Origin: Gordionus sp. m RMFG-2023
Taxonomy: Eukaryota; Nematomorpha; Gordioida; Chordodea; Parachordodidae
DNA length: 64,000 nucleotides
Assembly: GCF_954871325.1 (NCBI RefSeq)
Contig: NC_088776.1
Location: 26,646,508-26,710,507, forward strand
Direction: 5' to 3'
Shown: piece by piece, positions 12,360 through 24,200 of the stretch
Numbering within the stretch: position 1 is the first letter of the stretch
Layout of the letters: the number at the start of each line of letters is the position of its first letter
Program-made: the position numbers and the translations under genes
Notes under the pieces: generated by a model
Database searches by the model: none
Seen by the model: only the letters and a program-made list of their open reading frames with translations
Told to the model about the DNA's origin: nothing

Positions 12360-13172
12360 AATATTAATAAGCTCTCGCATGTAATCTAGGAATAATACAA
12401 TATTATAAGTTCCCGCTATAACTATATAATGAATTACTCCTCCGATTCCAAATGTGCAAAAAATATAACAATTTGACCCTTTAAGGATGGGAACTTTATA
12501 GTCAGGCGAACATTGTATGGGGCCCAGACATAAACTGGTACCACATGTAGGTTGATTCCTGTTTCATCTAAGAAAAATAATTTTTCCTTTAAGATATTTA
12601 AAACTTTCAAACAATAAATTTGACGAATATTTATAGCTTCAGGAGTATTTCTTCTGTCAGGCTCTTTACCATCTCTTTTCCTTCTGTCAGGCTCTTTACC
12701 AGCTCTTTCTTTCGAATAGCCAATATTTTATATATATTTTCTTATAGTTATTTTTGGGACTACCAGGTGGTAAATTTTCAATAATTTCTTGTATCGTATA
12801 CGTATTATTTGTCATTATTAAGTCCATGATATTTCTTTCATTAACAAATGAATTTTTTTTCTTACTTCCTCTATTTTGAATAGTGTATTCCTTTAGAAGA
12901 TCTCCATTTATTTCTGCAAGTGTATCTCGTCTAAATTTATGAACTGATGCTGTAGACATTCCAATATATTTAGCTATGTTAACTTTCATTTGTTGTTTTT
13001 TAAAGTAGGGACAACATTTTATGATGTCGATTTTTTCTTTATTCCAATATATGTATATTTTTTCTGGTCTTGAAATAGTAGTTGAGGATTGAAAGTTTGG
13101 ATTTAAGTTAGATTTGAAAAAATTTGATAATATATTATCTATAATAAACATTATATGTAAATTCAAATTAGA
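12360..13172 (-). pseudogene. Tc1/mariner transposase, N-terminal half
   Basis: The frame at 12696-13166 (156 residues) starts with a leader, then PEKIYIYWNKEKIDIIKCCP and a helix-turn-helix with NIAKYIGMSTASVHKFRRD. Downstream, after a frame change and a duplicated CTTCTGTCAGGCTCTTTACC at 12647, comes LFFLDETGI and APYNVRLTIKFPS. The second Asp and the Glu motifs are missing where the sequence turns into the inverted copy. Confidence 0.75.
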
Positions 13173-14399
13173 CAGTTAATTAAAAATCATTCTTGAGAAT
13201 TCTCATATAAATTTATATTTTGAAAATGAATTTTAATTTTTTAAATTTTTTTTATAAATCAATTTTTTTACGTATAATATATTTATAAATAAAAAATAGG
13301 TTTTTATTTAAGCATTATTTACACCTTCTTTTTTTCATTATATCTAATTGAATAATAAATATGCTTTAAATTTTTATGTTTTCAATTAATATAAGTGCTT
13401 GCTAATGCTATCTATGTATAAAATAAAAATCTAACCTAATAAAAAATGCTAATATATAATCAAATAATGGTCCGTGAAGTTGGCCATCCACTTTTGGATT
13501 TTTAATAGTTTATCAGTTGGACTGATTTGTACCGTTTTCAGTTCGATTTGTACCATCACCGTTTTTCAGATATTCAATGAACAAAATGGGGGGGGGGCAA
13601 CTTCACGACAGCCCCCCAACTTTTGAATTAAAAATAAAAGGTGTATAGGTCGATAGAAAATGATTTGTACTGATTTGTACCGTTTTCAGTTTGATTTATA
13701 CCATTACCGTTTTCCAGCTATTGACAGTTATATGGTGCCAAAAACACTAAACATTTTATTTTTTTAAATTTCTTAACGTACAGCAATAGAGAATTTTTTC
13801 TTTCTTCCTAATGATGCCTCAAATTAAGTTTTATCTCCATTATTTATTTCAGAAATCAATTTTAAACCTTATATTATAGCGTGAAGTTAGCCCCCCGATA
13901 TTCAAATTTTAATATTTTTCAAATTTTTAAAACGGAATTGATTTGTACCATTTCAAACTCGATTTGTAACATTACCGTTTTCCAGCTATTGACCGTTAAA
14001 AATATGGCGCCAAAATAAAAAAACACTCAATTTTTTTAAAAAATAAATTCTTAACGTACAACGATAGAAATTTTTTTTCTCTTCCTTATGAAGCCTCAAA
14101 TTAAGTTTAATCTCCATTTTTTATTTCGGAAATCAAATTTTAAACCTTATATTATAGCGTGAAGTTAGCCCCCCGATATTCAAATTTTGACATTTTTCAA
14201 TTTTTTAAAACGGGATTGATTTGTATTGTTTCAAACTCGATTTGTACCATTACCGTTTTCCAGCTATTGACCGTTATAAATATGGCGCCAAAAATAAAAT
14301 ACCCACAATTTAAAAAAAAAATTTCTTAACGTACAGCGATAGAGAATTTGTTTCTCTTCATAATGATGCCTCAAAGTTTTATCTCCCTTATTTATTTCG

Positions 14400-16800
14400 A
14401 TCCCCACTTTAAGGATTAATTTTACACTTTATCTCTTTCACTATTGTGCTGTTTGTTTGTATAGTGGAGCCCAAATATTTGCAGCTTTCAATTGCCGATA
14501 TCTGCCATTCATTTATATCAATGCTCTCTGTTTCATCTCCTCATCACCATATACTCAGTCTTTTCTCTATTTACTTTTAGTCCGTGTCTTTATAGGATAT
14601 TTATCCAACTCACTTATCTTTCTTTCATTTCATCGTTGGATTCCGCAAGTATCACAATATCATCTGCAAATATCATATTCCACGGGACTGTTTATGGTAT
14701 AGACTGTGCTAATACACCTTTTACTATTATAAAGAGAAGTGGGCTGAGAGCCGATCCTTGATAAACTCCCTCGGCTATTGTGAAGCGTTGAAGTAAGAGT
14801 TTTGTTATATGACCCATATACATATCCTGAATTATTCTTATATATTTTTCGGAAACCTTTTTGTGGCGTAGCGCCCACTAGATAAGTTTTCTAAGGATTC
14901 TATCGAAGGCCTTTTCTAGATCGAAAAAGACCATGTGCAGCTTTTTATTCTTTTCCCTATATTTTTCACTTATTTGCCTAATTGCGTGGATAGCATCAGT
15001 TATTGATCTTCCAGGCATAAAGCCAAACTGAGTCTGTCCTATTTCGATTATGTCTCTTAATCTTTTTTCTATTATTTTTCCGTATAGTTTCAGACAGTAT
15101 GATATTAGTTCTATGCCCCTATAATTTTGACAGGATCCCTTTTATTTTTGAAGATAGGAACTAGATAGCTCTGCCTCCATTTTTGGGGAACCTCTTCATT
15201 TCCAATATTTTATTGTACAGATTGGTGAGATGTATTCCATCATCTCCTAGTGTATTAAGACTTTCTATTGGAATATTTGTTGTTTTTCATATGCTTGAGG
15301 TATGTGATTATTTCTTGTTCTGTTATAGGTTGTACAAGGTTTTGACATGGGGAGTGTTCGTCTTGATGCAGTATGTGGGGATTAAAGTTGAGAAGCTCCT
15401 GAAAATATTCTTTCCATCTATTCATTATTTCTTTTTCCTTTATTATCAATTTCCCATCTTTATTCTTGATTACTTTCGGAGCTCCGTTAATATCCCTAGA
15501 ATTCTTTTCTCGTTGTTTGGCTAATCTGTATATTTTATTTCGTCCTTCTTTGGTATGTAGTTCTTCATACATGTCATTGTATGCCATAGATTTGGCCCTA
15601 GCCACCGCCTTTGTAGCTATTCTCTTGGATTTTTTGTATCATGTTTTGTCATCTGGGTTTTTGGATTTGTGCAATATTTTATATAGGACTTTTATCTCCT
15701 GTATAGTGGCTTGTACCTCTTCATTCCACCACCATAGTTCTTTGTATGATTTGTTGCCCCCCCCCCTTGTCAAGCCTAATGTCGATTTGGCAGTGTCTAT
15801 TAATCTGGATGAAAGATCTGTCCACATTTTTTCACTGACTTGTGAGGAATCTATTGTTTCAATGTTAGCATTGATTACAAAGGCATCTGTCATTGATTTT
15901 AATTTACCCTATTTGATGCATGGTTCAAGTTTTATCTTGTTTTGAGTGGATTTATTTGCGAGGTGTAAATCCATGACTAGTAGCTTGTGTTGAGCGGCAA
16001 TATCTTCTCCTGGGATGACTTTGCAGTCTATTACATCTTTTAATCATCTGCGAGAGATAAGCATTTGATCTGTCTGGGTTTTCCTTGTACCCTTTCATGT
16101 GTTATTAAATAACTGTCCTCTTATAGTAAGTATTGGTTAAGGCAAGATCGAAGGCTTGCGCAAATTTCAGTACATGTTCCTTAATCATTTCTTTCTCCAT
16201 ATCCAAAACCACCATGATGCCTTTTGTAGCTGTCTCTTGCTTTTCCCACATGCGCATTTAAGCTCCACATATTATTACTAAGTCATCCTTAGGGATTTTC
16301 ATTACAGCTTCATCAAGGATAGCTATAAAGTCATCTTTCTCCTCTTCCTTGCAACCCGTTTGAGGAGCATATACTGAAAGGATGTGTAGTATTGATTGAC
16401 CAATGCAGAGTTTTATTTTCATTAGTCAATCAGAGATACTGTTGACTTCTACCACTGAGGAGGTTAAATCTTGACTGAGGATGATGCCGACACCGTTCCT
16501 ATTGCTAACAATTTTATTATAGTTGATATAGCGTGCATACAAGAGACGAAATGGAAAGGTCAGAAGACTTTAATGATTGGAGATGGGTATATTCTCTTGT
16601 TCAACATTGATGCCAATTCTCTCGTCTTACCTTTAAGCGTATCAATATTCAAACTTGCTAACCTTGTTTTCTTTGCTTTGACCTTTATTTTACTTTTCAC
16701 AGGATGGAGGTCTACACCCTGCGCGTCGCTTGGAGGGAACACCCTAACTTTCATATTCCTATTTTTGTTTATTGGATAAGTATCCTTAGCACCCGGCTGT
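14400..16800 (-). pseudogene. LINE with endonuclease and reverse transcriptase
   Basis: An APE-type endonuclease region lies at about 16754-16000 (SLNIDTLKGKTRELASML, RNGVGIIL, ILSVYAPQTG). A linker with YKELWWWNEEVQATI follows at 15639-15893, then KIYRLAKQREKNSRDI at 15536-15490. The reverse transcriptase lies at about 15140-14600, with YRGIELISYCLKLYGK, QFGFMPGRSITDAI, VFFDLEKAFDR and FADDIVILAES (the YxDD-type centre). It is broken by several stops and frame changes. A B-box-like GGTTCAATCC on the minus strand near 16925 lies just upstream. Its position exactly between the MULE arms suggests insertion into or capture by that element. Confidence 0.85.
16527..16605 (+). pseudogene. inverted piece of the LINE endonuclease domain
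   Basis: The VDIACIQETKWKGQKT segment of the endonuclease (with catalytic Glu in QET) reads on the plus strand, while endonuclease sequence on both sides reads on the minus strand. About 80 bases have been inverted in place. Confidence 0.7.
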
Positions 16801-17892
16801 CCAGGCCTGTCGGTGACCGGGGTGTCATCTCTAAGCTCCGAAATTCATCTTACCATATGTCTTTCTTTACACATCAGTCATCGAAGAAAAACCAGAAAAT
16901 TTTTATGTTCCTTACCAGGATTGAACCAGGGACCTTCTGTTTCCAATAATACATCATAACCCACTGGGTTTTATCAAATTACATAATCCATCAATTTTGC
17001 GAAATAAATAATGAAGATAAAACTTAATTTGAGGCATCATTAGGAAAAGAAAAAAATTCTCTATCGTTGTACGTTAAGAAATTTAAAAAAAAAATTTTGA
17101 GTGTTATTTATTTTTGGCGCCATATTTTTAACGGTCAATAGCTGAAAAACGGTAATGGTACAAATCATTTCCGTTTTAAAAATTTGAATATCGGGGGGGG
17201 GCTAACTTCACGCTAAAATATAAGGTTAAAAATTTATTGAAATAAATAATGGAGATAAAACTTAATTTAAGGCATCATTAGGAAGACAAAAAAATTCTCT
17301 ATCATTGTACGTTAAGAAATTTTATAAAAATATTGGAGTGTTTTTTATTTTTGGCGCCATATTTTTTAACGGTCAATAGCTGGAAAACGGTATTGCTACA
17401 AATCGAGTTTGAAACGGTACAAATCAATTCCGTTTTAAAAATTTGAATATCGGGGGGGGGGGGCTAACTTCACGCTATAATATAAGGTTTAAAATTTGAT
17501 TCCGAAATAAATAATGGAGATAAAACTTAATTTGAGGCATCACTGGGAAGAGAAAAAAAATTCTCTATCGTTGTAAGTTAAGAAATTTTTTTTAAAAAAA
17601 TTTGAGTGTTTTTTATTTTTGGCGCCATATTTTTAACGGTCAATAGCTGGAAAACGGTAATGATACAAATCAAACTGAAAACGGTACAAATCATTTTCTA
17701 TCGACCTATACACTTTTATTTTTAAAATTCAAAAGTTGGTGACTGTCGTGAAGTTGGCCCCCATTTTGTTTTTTGAATATCTCAAAAACGGTGATGGTAC
17801 AAATCGAACTGAAAACGGTACAAATCCGTCCAACTAATAAACAATTAAAAATCCAAAAGTGGGGGGCCAACTTCATGGACTTATCAAATAAT

Positions 17893-18214
17893 ATAATATA
17901 AAATATATAACATGTGCTAATGCTATCTATGTATAAATATTACCATAAATTAATTAAGAAACAAATCATGTATAGTAAGAGTAACTTGGTGCACGAAAAT
18001 AATTGAAAAATATGTTATTATAAATAACTTTTTAACGGTAAAAAAATATGATAGAAAATAAAATACTAAACAGTACTTTAATTCATGTAAATACATATGT
18101 AACAAAATATAACAATATATTGTTTATAAACATTTTTGACTTTCATTATGTAACACTAATAATTAAAGACAACAAATATCAATACCAACAACAATACAGA
18201 TCTTAATCTGTTGT
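17893..18214. other. AT-rich gap
   Basis: Nothing recognisable. Confidence 0.4.
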
Positions 18215-18222
18215 ATAAAAAC

Positions 18223-18495
18223 CAGTGGCGTAGCTACGGGGGTGGTTTTCGGGTTTGGACCCCTCCCAGAGCAAATTTTTTTTTTAGATTATACGTTCAA
18301 AAGACTTAAAAGTTACTTTATATCAAATAAATACCATGAATATTTAAATTTTTGATGTTCGTGGAAGGATATATATTGAGATAATCTACTTAAGATAAAC
18401 CCAGCCGAAGGCCCGTAAAGGGGGACTGGGGGGCAGCCCCCCAGTCTTATATATGTATGGATCCCCTCTAAGGAAAATTCCTAGCTACGCCACTG
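18223..18495. mobile_element. hAT-type MITE, 273 bases
   Basis: Tips CAGTGGCGTAGCTA and its complement TAGCTACGCCACTG. An exact 8-base target duplication ATAAAAAC lies at 18215-18222 and 18496-18503. The inside is GC-rich with GGGGACTGGGGGGCAG. No coding capacity. Confidence 0.92.
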
Positions 18496-18503
18496 ATAAA
18501 AAC

Positions 18504-19448
18504 TATTGATAAGGGGCATGAATGTTTATTCTTTTCATTTTACTTTAACCATATCATATATTCCCAAAGAAAAAATGGTCATAGAAATTGATTCTACATA
18601 AAATAAATTTATGTGAAAAAACAGAATAAAGAGCTTAAACTTTTATATATTCAAAATTTAATCTGACCTTGTTATAATAAATTTTTAATTTATATTGACT
18701 CATTAAAATTATTACAAACAAAAAGATCATATCGATGATTTAGTATATTTTTGATTTAAGACATACATAGAGACACAAGTAAAATTAATGCTTGATTAAT
18801 TTTTAATACCTAAAATATTTTTAGAATTCCTATTAAATCAACCAATTTAACCTGCATTCGGTTTTTTTATGTGTAAAAACGAATAGTAAATTATTCGGTT
18901 TTCTCAATAAATAGAATTATTAGAATATTTGATTTTAAATATGAATAAAATCGATTTTTAAATTTTTAAAAATAAAAATATTAAGATAATTCAACTATTT
19001 TCAAATTATCATGAAATAGTGTAATATTTGTTTATTTTGATTACTTTATCAAACCATATTTTTTTAATTTTATTAAAAGCTTTATAAGAAAATTAATATT
19101 TCAAACTTTTTTTAGTAATTAATTATTAAAATATCTAGTATAATTATGAATATTAACTTCGGAATTAATTGACCATGATGATCAGATTGATGTCCTCATT
19201 AAATAGAGTTATTTGGGAACAATATGAATGTAGAGTTGATATTAGAGTTTGAAGAGAATCTTCGAAGATATTTTTTAAAGATCAATATTTATTAAAAATA
19301 TTTCTGATTTCATTATGAAAATTTCTTTGATAATAATCACAAAATATTTTTTACAAAAGGATTTGTAATTTAAGGTAACAATTGATTAATTTTTATTTTG
19401 CAGAGCATTTTAAACTCTGGTAGATCTAGTGGAAAGGATAGATACAAT
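18504..19448. other. AT-rich gap
   Basis: No coding similarity or repeat structure recognised on either strand. If FLII continues below 21091, this would be intron. Confidence 0.4.
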
Positions 19449-20124
19449 TAGGGCTGTGCCAATCCACATATTTTTCAACGATCCGATACGATATTGGGTC
19501 AAAACCGATCCGATATTCATATTGATCTTTCACCACCCCCCTTTGAACCTAATGTAATTAAGAAATCAATATTTTGCTATATGCAAAATATATAATTATG
19601 CATTTAATTTAATTTTTTTATTTCTACAATAATTATAAAATACGGATTAATAGTTTAAAATGAAATCTTCATTATTCCTCCTCGTGAAATTCGAATTCCG
19701 CAGATAACGCATTTTGCAAAATTATCTTTCACTTTTGTAAAATATTTCCAGAATTCAGACACCATATTTAAAAAAATTATTTTATTTTAAGTATAAATAA
19801 TAAAATTGGCGTTATTATTTAAAAAGATTTAAAATAAATAAAACTTTGGGTGTTCTTTACTATTTTTATAAAAAAACTTTGAAAATACTATAAATCTATT
19901 TAAAAAAATAAATAAAATTTAAGGAGTCTTATGCATTTGCATTGTTTAAAAAAAAAAAATTAGAAAATATTATTAATGTAAAATAAATATAAATAAAATA
20001 ATAAAAAAAAGAAAGTAAAAAGATCGGATCGGGTTTTTACAGGTATCGGCCCGATCCGATATTTTTGGAAAACGCTAGATATCGGTGTCGATCTGATCCG
20101 ATATTTAATATCGGCACAGCCCTA
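19449..20124. mobile_element. hAT-type MITE, TAGGGCTG family
   Basis: Left tip TAGGGCTGTGCCAATCC, right tip ATATCGGCACAGCCCTA, 676 bases. Flanks GATACAAT and GCTATAAT agree at 6 of 8 bases, as expected for an old 8-base duplication. Sub-terminal CCGATCCGATATT motifs are shared with copies at 53824 and 56002. Confidence 0.85.
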
Positions 20125-20329
20125 GCTATAATCATAATTTTAAAGATAAAATGTTAACATTCATTATAAATAATATCATATGCCATTTGAAAACTGCAAA
20201 TTCAAAGAATTTTTTAAATAATCTTGTTTCAGTAAAGTCAATAAACTCCAACACACTTAAATTGCATCAAAAATTTTTTCAGAAAAAGAAAAGCAAATAA
20301 TAATAATAATAAGATAAATTTTTGATCTG

Positions 20330-20760
20330 ATATTTTAAAAAGCTCGAATCAGGTCCTTTTTAGGGAGGCCTTTATTGGCCGAACTCTTGTGGCCTTACGC
20401 AGCCCAGACCCGTGAAAAAATTAAAATCTAAGTCCAGGCTCAGCCCATCATAGCTAAAAAATATATTGGAGATGACCAGGCCCATGGAAAAATTAAAATC
20501 TAGGCCTTGGTAGAATAGGTGATATAAAAAAAAATATCTAAGCTATTTGCAACAAATGTACCATAAAAATAATACCAAAAAATTACTTTATTCCTATATT
20601 ATCATGATAAACTTTGTTAAAAATTTAAATAAAAACAAACAAACGTTATATTAATAATTATTTAAATGTTAAGTCCAAGCCCATGGAGAAATTTAAATTG
20701 AAGCTCTTTCAAGCCACATAAATTCTAGGTCAGTGTCGACCCAATGTAATCAATTTTAAA
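20330..20760. repeat. GC-rich MITE debris
   Basis: Patches such as GGCCCAGACCCGTG and AGGCCCATGGAAAAATTAAA, repeated at about 20410, 20480 and 20670, resemble the insides of the CCCGGCCC MITEs. Ends are not clear. Confidence 0.35.
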
Positions 20761-21090
20761 AATATCAACATACATTATTTTCTATGATTTCTAATTTTTA
20801 GAAATAGATTGATATTTTTATGCCTGAGATATATTAAAATAAATGAGCATTTTTTAATTTTCCGTTTTTTAAAAGCCCAAGTCATAAAATAAAAATTTGG
20901 AAATAAAATTTTATTATTTTTCTTACATTAAAATATTATTATACAATCGAATTGAAATTTCATTATTGGTTGATTTTCAAAAAGCTATTTTATGTTAAAT
21001 TAATATATCAAAATTAATTTTTTCAGAAAAATAACCAATCGAAATTATTTATGTATTGCTATACATCCAATTAAATATTTTATGTCAAAC

Positions 21091-21279
21091 TTTAGGAACG
21101 ATGCTACAAAATCCCGTCGCCGTTCTACCCCCTTCGATATACCTGATATTGTAATCGAATACCTCCATAAACTCGGGGCTTTCTTCGTTTTGCTCTTCCC
21201 TAGAGGTTCGGCACGAAGTGGCCCTCAAAAAGTTTCGTAAATTCACGGCGTGCATAGCTGAACAGACTTGTTTGTCCAA
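21091..21279 (-). CDS. FLII: FLII exon: gelsolin-like domain 1, helix and end
   Basis: Begins [18 protein letters not shown], aligning to LDKKACSAIHAVNLRNYL, then [19 protein letters not shown] and [16 protein letters not shown]. This is the long helix and the E-S-x-E-F strand of gelsolin-like domain 1. The acceptor CTAATTTAG is clear. The donor is taken as AAA|GTTTGA because the frame stops at once beyond it; that 3' edge is the least certain border. The next exon, expected to contain TRMYRVYGKKN-like sequence, was not found below this point. Confidence 0.94.
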
Positions 21280-24200
21280 CTAAATTAGAGATAATATTTA
21301 AATATCGTTTAAAATATATATAAACATCGACCGTGCCTCAAAGGCCTAGTTCAAATCTTGGCCAACGCAACATTACTTGAATTGAAATTGGTTGCTGTTA
21401 ATTTAAAAAATTATATATTCGTCTATTTGAAATTATTTTATTTAATGAATTATAAAATAATAATAATTTAAACCTAATATTGTAATTGTTTATTTAAATC
21501 ATTGTTTTTTAAATTTAAATCTGATATTTAATGTATAATTTTGCATAACCAATTGTTATAATTGGATATTATTTATAAGTAGTTATTGTTGCAGTGAAAT
21601 ATGCGTTATTAATAAATAGGGGGTAAATAAACAAAGATTTATATTAATTTATAAGCATATTAAGCTTAAAAAAGAGAAAGCAAATAAATAATCTTAAACT
21701 TCATATTTAAATATTATAAAAGAAATTACGTCGGAAATTAAATTTATTATGATAAAAATCAGAAATTTTTAAAAATTTTTTTTGATAACAAAATAGACCT
21801 AAAATTAAACAAAACCAAAACAGAAATCTGCATACTCAACCCCGAGATTCCCCTAGACTCATTTAAAGATTACAATATTATCGAAATCGAAGATATCCAA
21901 CTCTTGGGATCCCCACTACTTATAATAAAATTTCGGAAAAAACTATCGATAAAACCTTCTCCGAGATGCAAAACTTGGAAAAGTTCATCAATCATATCCC
22001 ATCGCACCAACTTTTTTATCTATTAAAAAAGTGCTTGTATTTACCTAAAATCTCGCACCTCTTCCACTCATCCTCCTCAGGATTTTTCACCCAACATAAT
22101 ATTCGCTTAAAGACCTTTATGGAAAGGATCCTTAATCTTCCATTATCAGACTTTAACTGGCACCTTGCTCAATTACCCGCTAAACTTGGTGGTATCGACC
22201 TGATCCCCTTAGAATTACTCTCCCTATCTCTTTTTATCTCTAATCGCCTTTCGCTATTCCGCGATCTCATCTTTCATAACCCCCAATGACGATCTCTTAA
22301 CAGTAGCAATCGAAAGATGGAATCTACTAACCCCAGAGGATCAAACATTCCCAACTGAAATTTCTAATAAATCAATCTTGGAACCCCTTATAAAGAAACT
22401 ACAAAATAGTCTTAACCTTTCAGATATCAGCGATATACAACTTCTTTAACTAAACGATAAATACGGAGGGCATGAATGGTTCGAGGCACTTCCAAGCCTA
22501 ACTTTTGATAATCTCTTAACCAATGACCAACTGAGAGTTACGATAGGATTTAGACTTGGATGCTTGCTTACACATTCACACACTTGCCACCGTTGCAACC
22601 TACCCGTTCAACCAAACGCAAGACACGGCCTAAACTGCTCCCGTAGCCAAGGTCGCCACCTCCGGCATAAAGCTATAAATAAAATCATCCATAACGCTCT
22701 TAATAAGGCTAAAATACCTAACATCCTAGAACCAACAAACCTCTCTTTACAAGATGGTATCAGACCTGACGGTTTAACCTGCACCCCATGGTCCAATGGG
22801 AAATCCCTAATATGGGAGGCAACCTGCGTCTCTTCCTTTCCCTCATCAATTAATTCAAACCCTCTTACTAGCGGGGAAAATAGAAAAATTAATGAATACT
22901 CAATACTAAAAAACTTTATTTTTGAACCCATAGTCATTTCAACTAATGGCAATTTCTCACAATCAACATATTTTTTTTTTTAAATTTAGCACGTAAAATT
23001 TTTAACATTACAAACGATAAACGCGAATCAATTTTTCTTAAACAAAAACTCCAATTAAAAATTTTTAAACATAATTATACCTGTTTTTTAAGAACCTTTT
23101 TACTATAAGCTCTTTTTAGAGCCATCGATATTTTTAAAATATATATTCACTTTTAATATATATATATTTTATTTTTATATTTTGTTTACATGTTTTAAAG
23201 ATAAATGATTTGGTAAATTAAAAAAATAAAATAATGTCAAATAAAAAAATGTTAAAAATTAAGAGATGAAATTGTTGGGAATATTATTCAGCTCTTACAG
23301 GGATTTGTTCTTTATGATTTTACTTATTTCTAATCCCATATATTTATCGCGAATATTTGATTAATTAGGATGTTATAAAAAATAATCTAAAAAGAAAAAA
23401 ATTGTGAAATAACATGTAATCAAACCATGATTTATTTATATCACAAACACCACCTACCTGAAATTTTTTTATTTCCGATTCACCCAGAAAATAAGAAATA
23501 ATAATCAACCAACGGTTGGTAGATTTAGTTGTACAGACCCTATAATCTTCAAGACCTAATATACTTTACTTAGATCATTCAAAAAAAATTGCAATATTAA
23601 AAACTTAATAAGAAAAACAAAGTTATATATAAGGAAAAAAACTCTTTAATGCTTGATTTCATCATAAAAGATTTTTTATCCATAAGAAACAAAAAAAAAC
23701 TTTTTACGAGAATTTTGGATAAAATTTAAAAGATCAAAAAAATCGAGATTTTTTATCATACTATAAATTTACAACATAATTTCTTTTTAATATTTAAACA
23801 TCATTCTTAAGCTTCGATTAATTGAGTTCACTTGTTTAAGTCAAAATTAAAAGTTTTCCAAGATAAAATTTTTTTTAAAAAAAATTTGTGATTTTTCTAA
23901 TAATTTAAATTTTGACATAATATCTTTTGTAATATTTAAACATGAAGTTTACGCTTATTTTATCGCTTTGACTAAATTGCAAAGGCCCAAAATACAAATG
24001 TCAAGGTTAATTGCAAATGCTTAAGTAAAAATTATATATATATATATAAACTCTATTAATTGAAGTGAGATTCATTTTCTTATGATATAAACAACTTATA
24101 AAAATTTAATTAATAGATATATTCAGTAATAAAGGAATTTTCATTAATAATATATTTCAATAAATTCTAATTTTAAATTTAAATCTGTATTATATATATT

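Larger units (their letters stand above)
13469..17882. mobile_element. MULE-like element with long inverted arms of tandem repeats
   Basis: The ends read GTCCRTGAAGTTGGCC inward. ATCAAATAAT flanks both sides (13459-13468 and 17883-17892), a 10-base duplication of the size made by MULE-type transposition. Left arm to about 14400 and right arm from about 16985 are inverted copies of about 0.9 kb. Each holds three or so units of roughly 240-280 bases with GATTTGTACCGTTTTCAG, ATGGCGCCAAAA and CGTGAAGTTAGCCCCCC motifs. No MULE transposase was found, so it is non-autonomous. The centre is occupied by a LINE. Confidence 0.75.

Noticed and set aside
14457-15945. Plus-strand open frames of 81-159 residues
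   Set aside because: They lie antisense to the LINE, whose reverse transcriptase motifs are on the minus strand.
16905-16950. tRNA gene
   Set aside because: Only a B-box-like GGTTCAATCC is present; no cloverleaf could be formed.
20161-20280. Candidate next FLII exon on the minus strand (VLEFIDFTETRLFKKFFEF)
   Set aside because: Open for about 40 codons after an AG, but no match to the expected TRMYRVYGKK segment of gelsolin-like domain 1 to 2.
22608-22952. Minus-strand 114-residue frame
   Set aside because: Antisense to the LINE finger and endonuclease domain, which is clearly coding on the plus strand.
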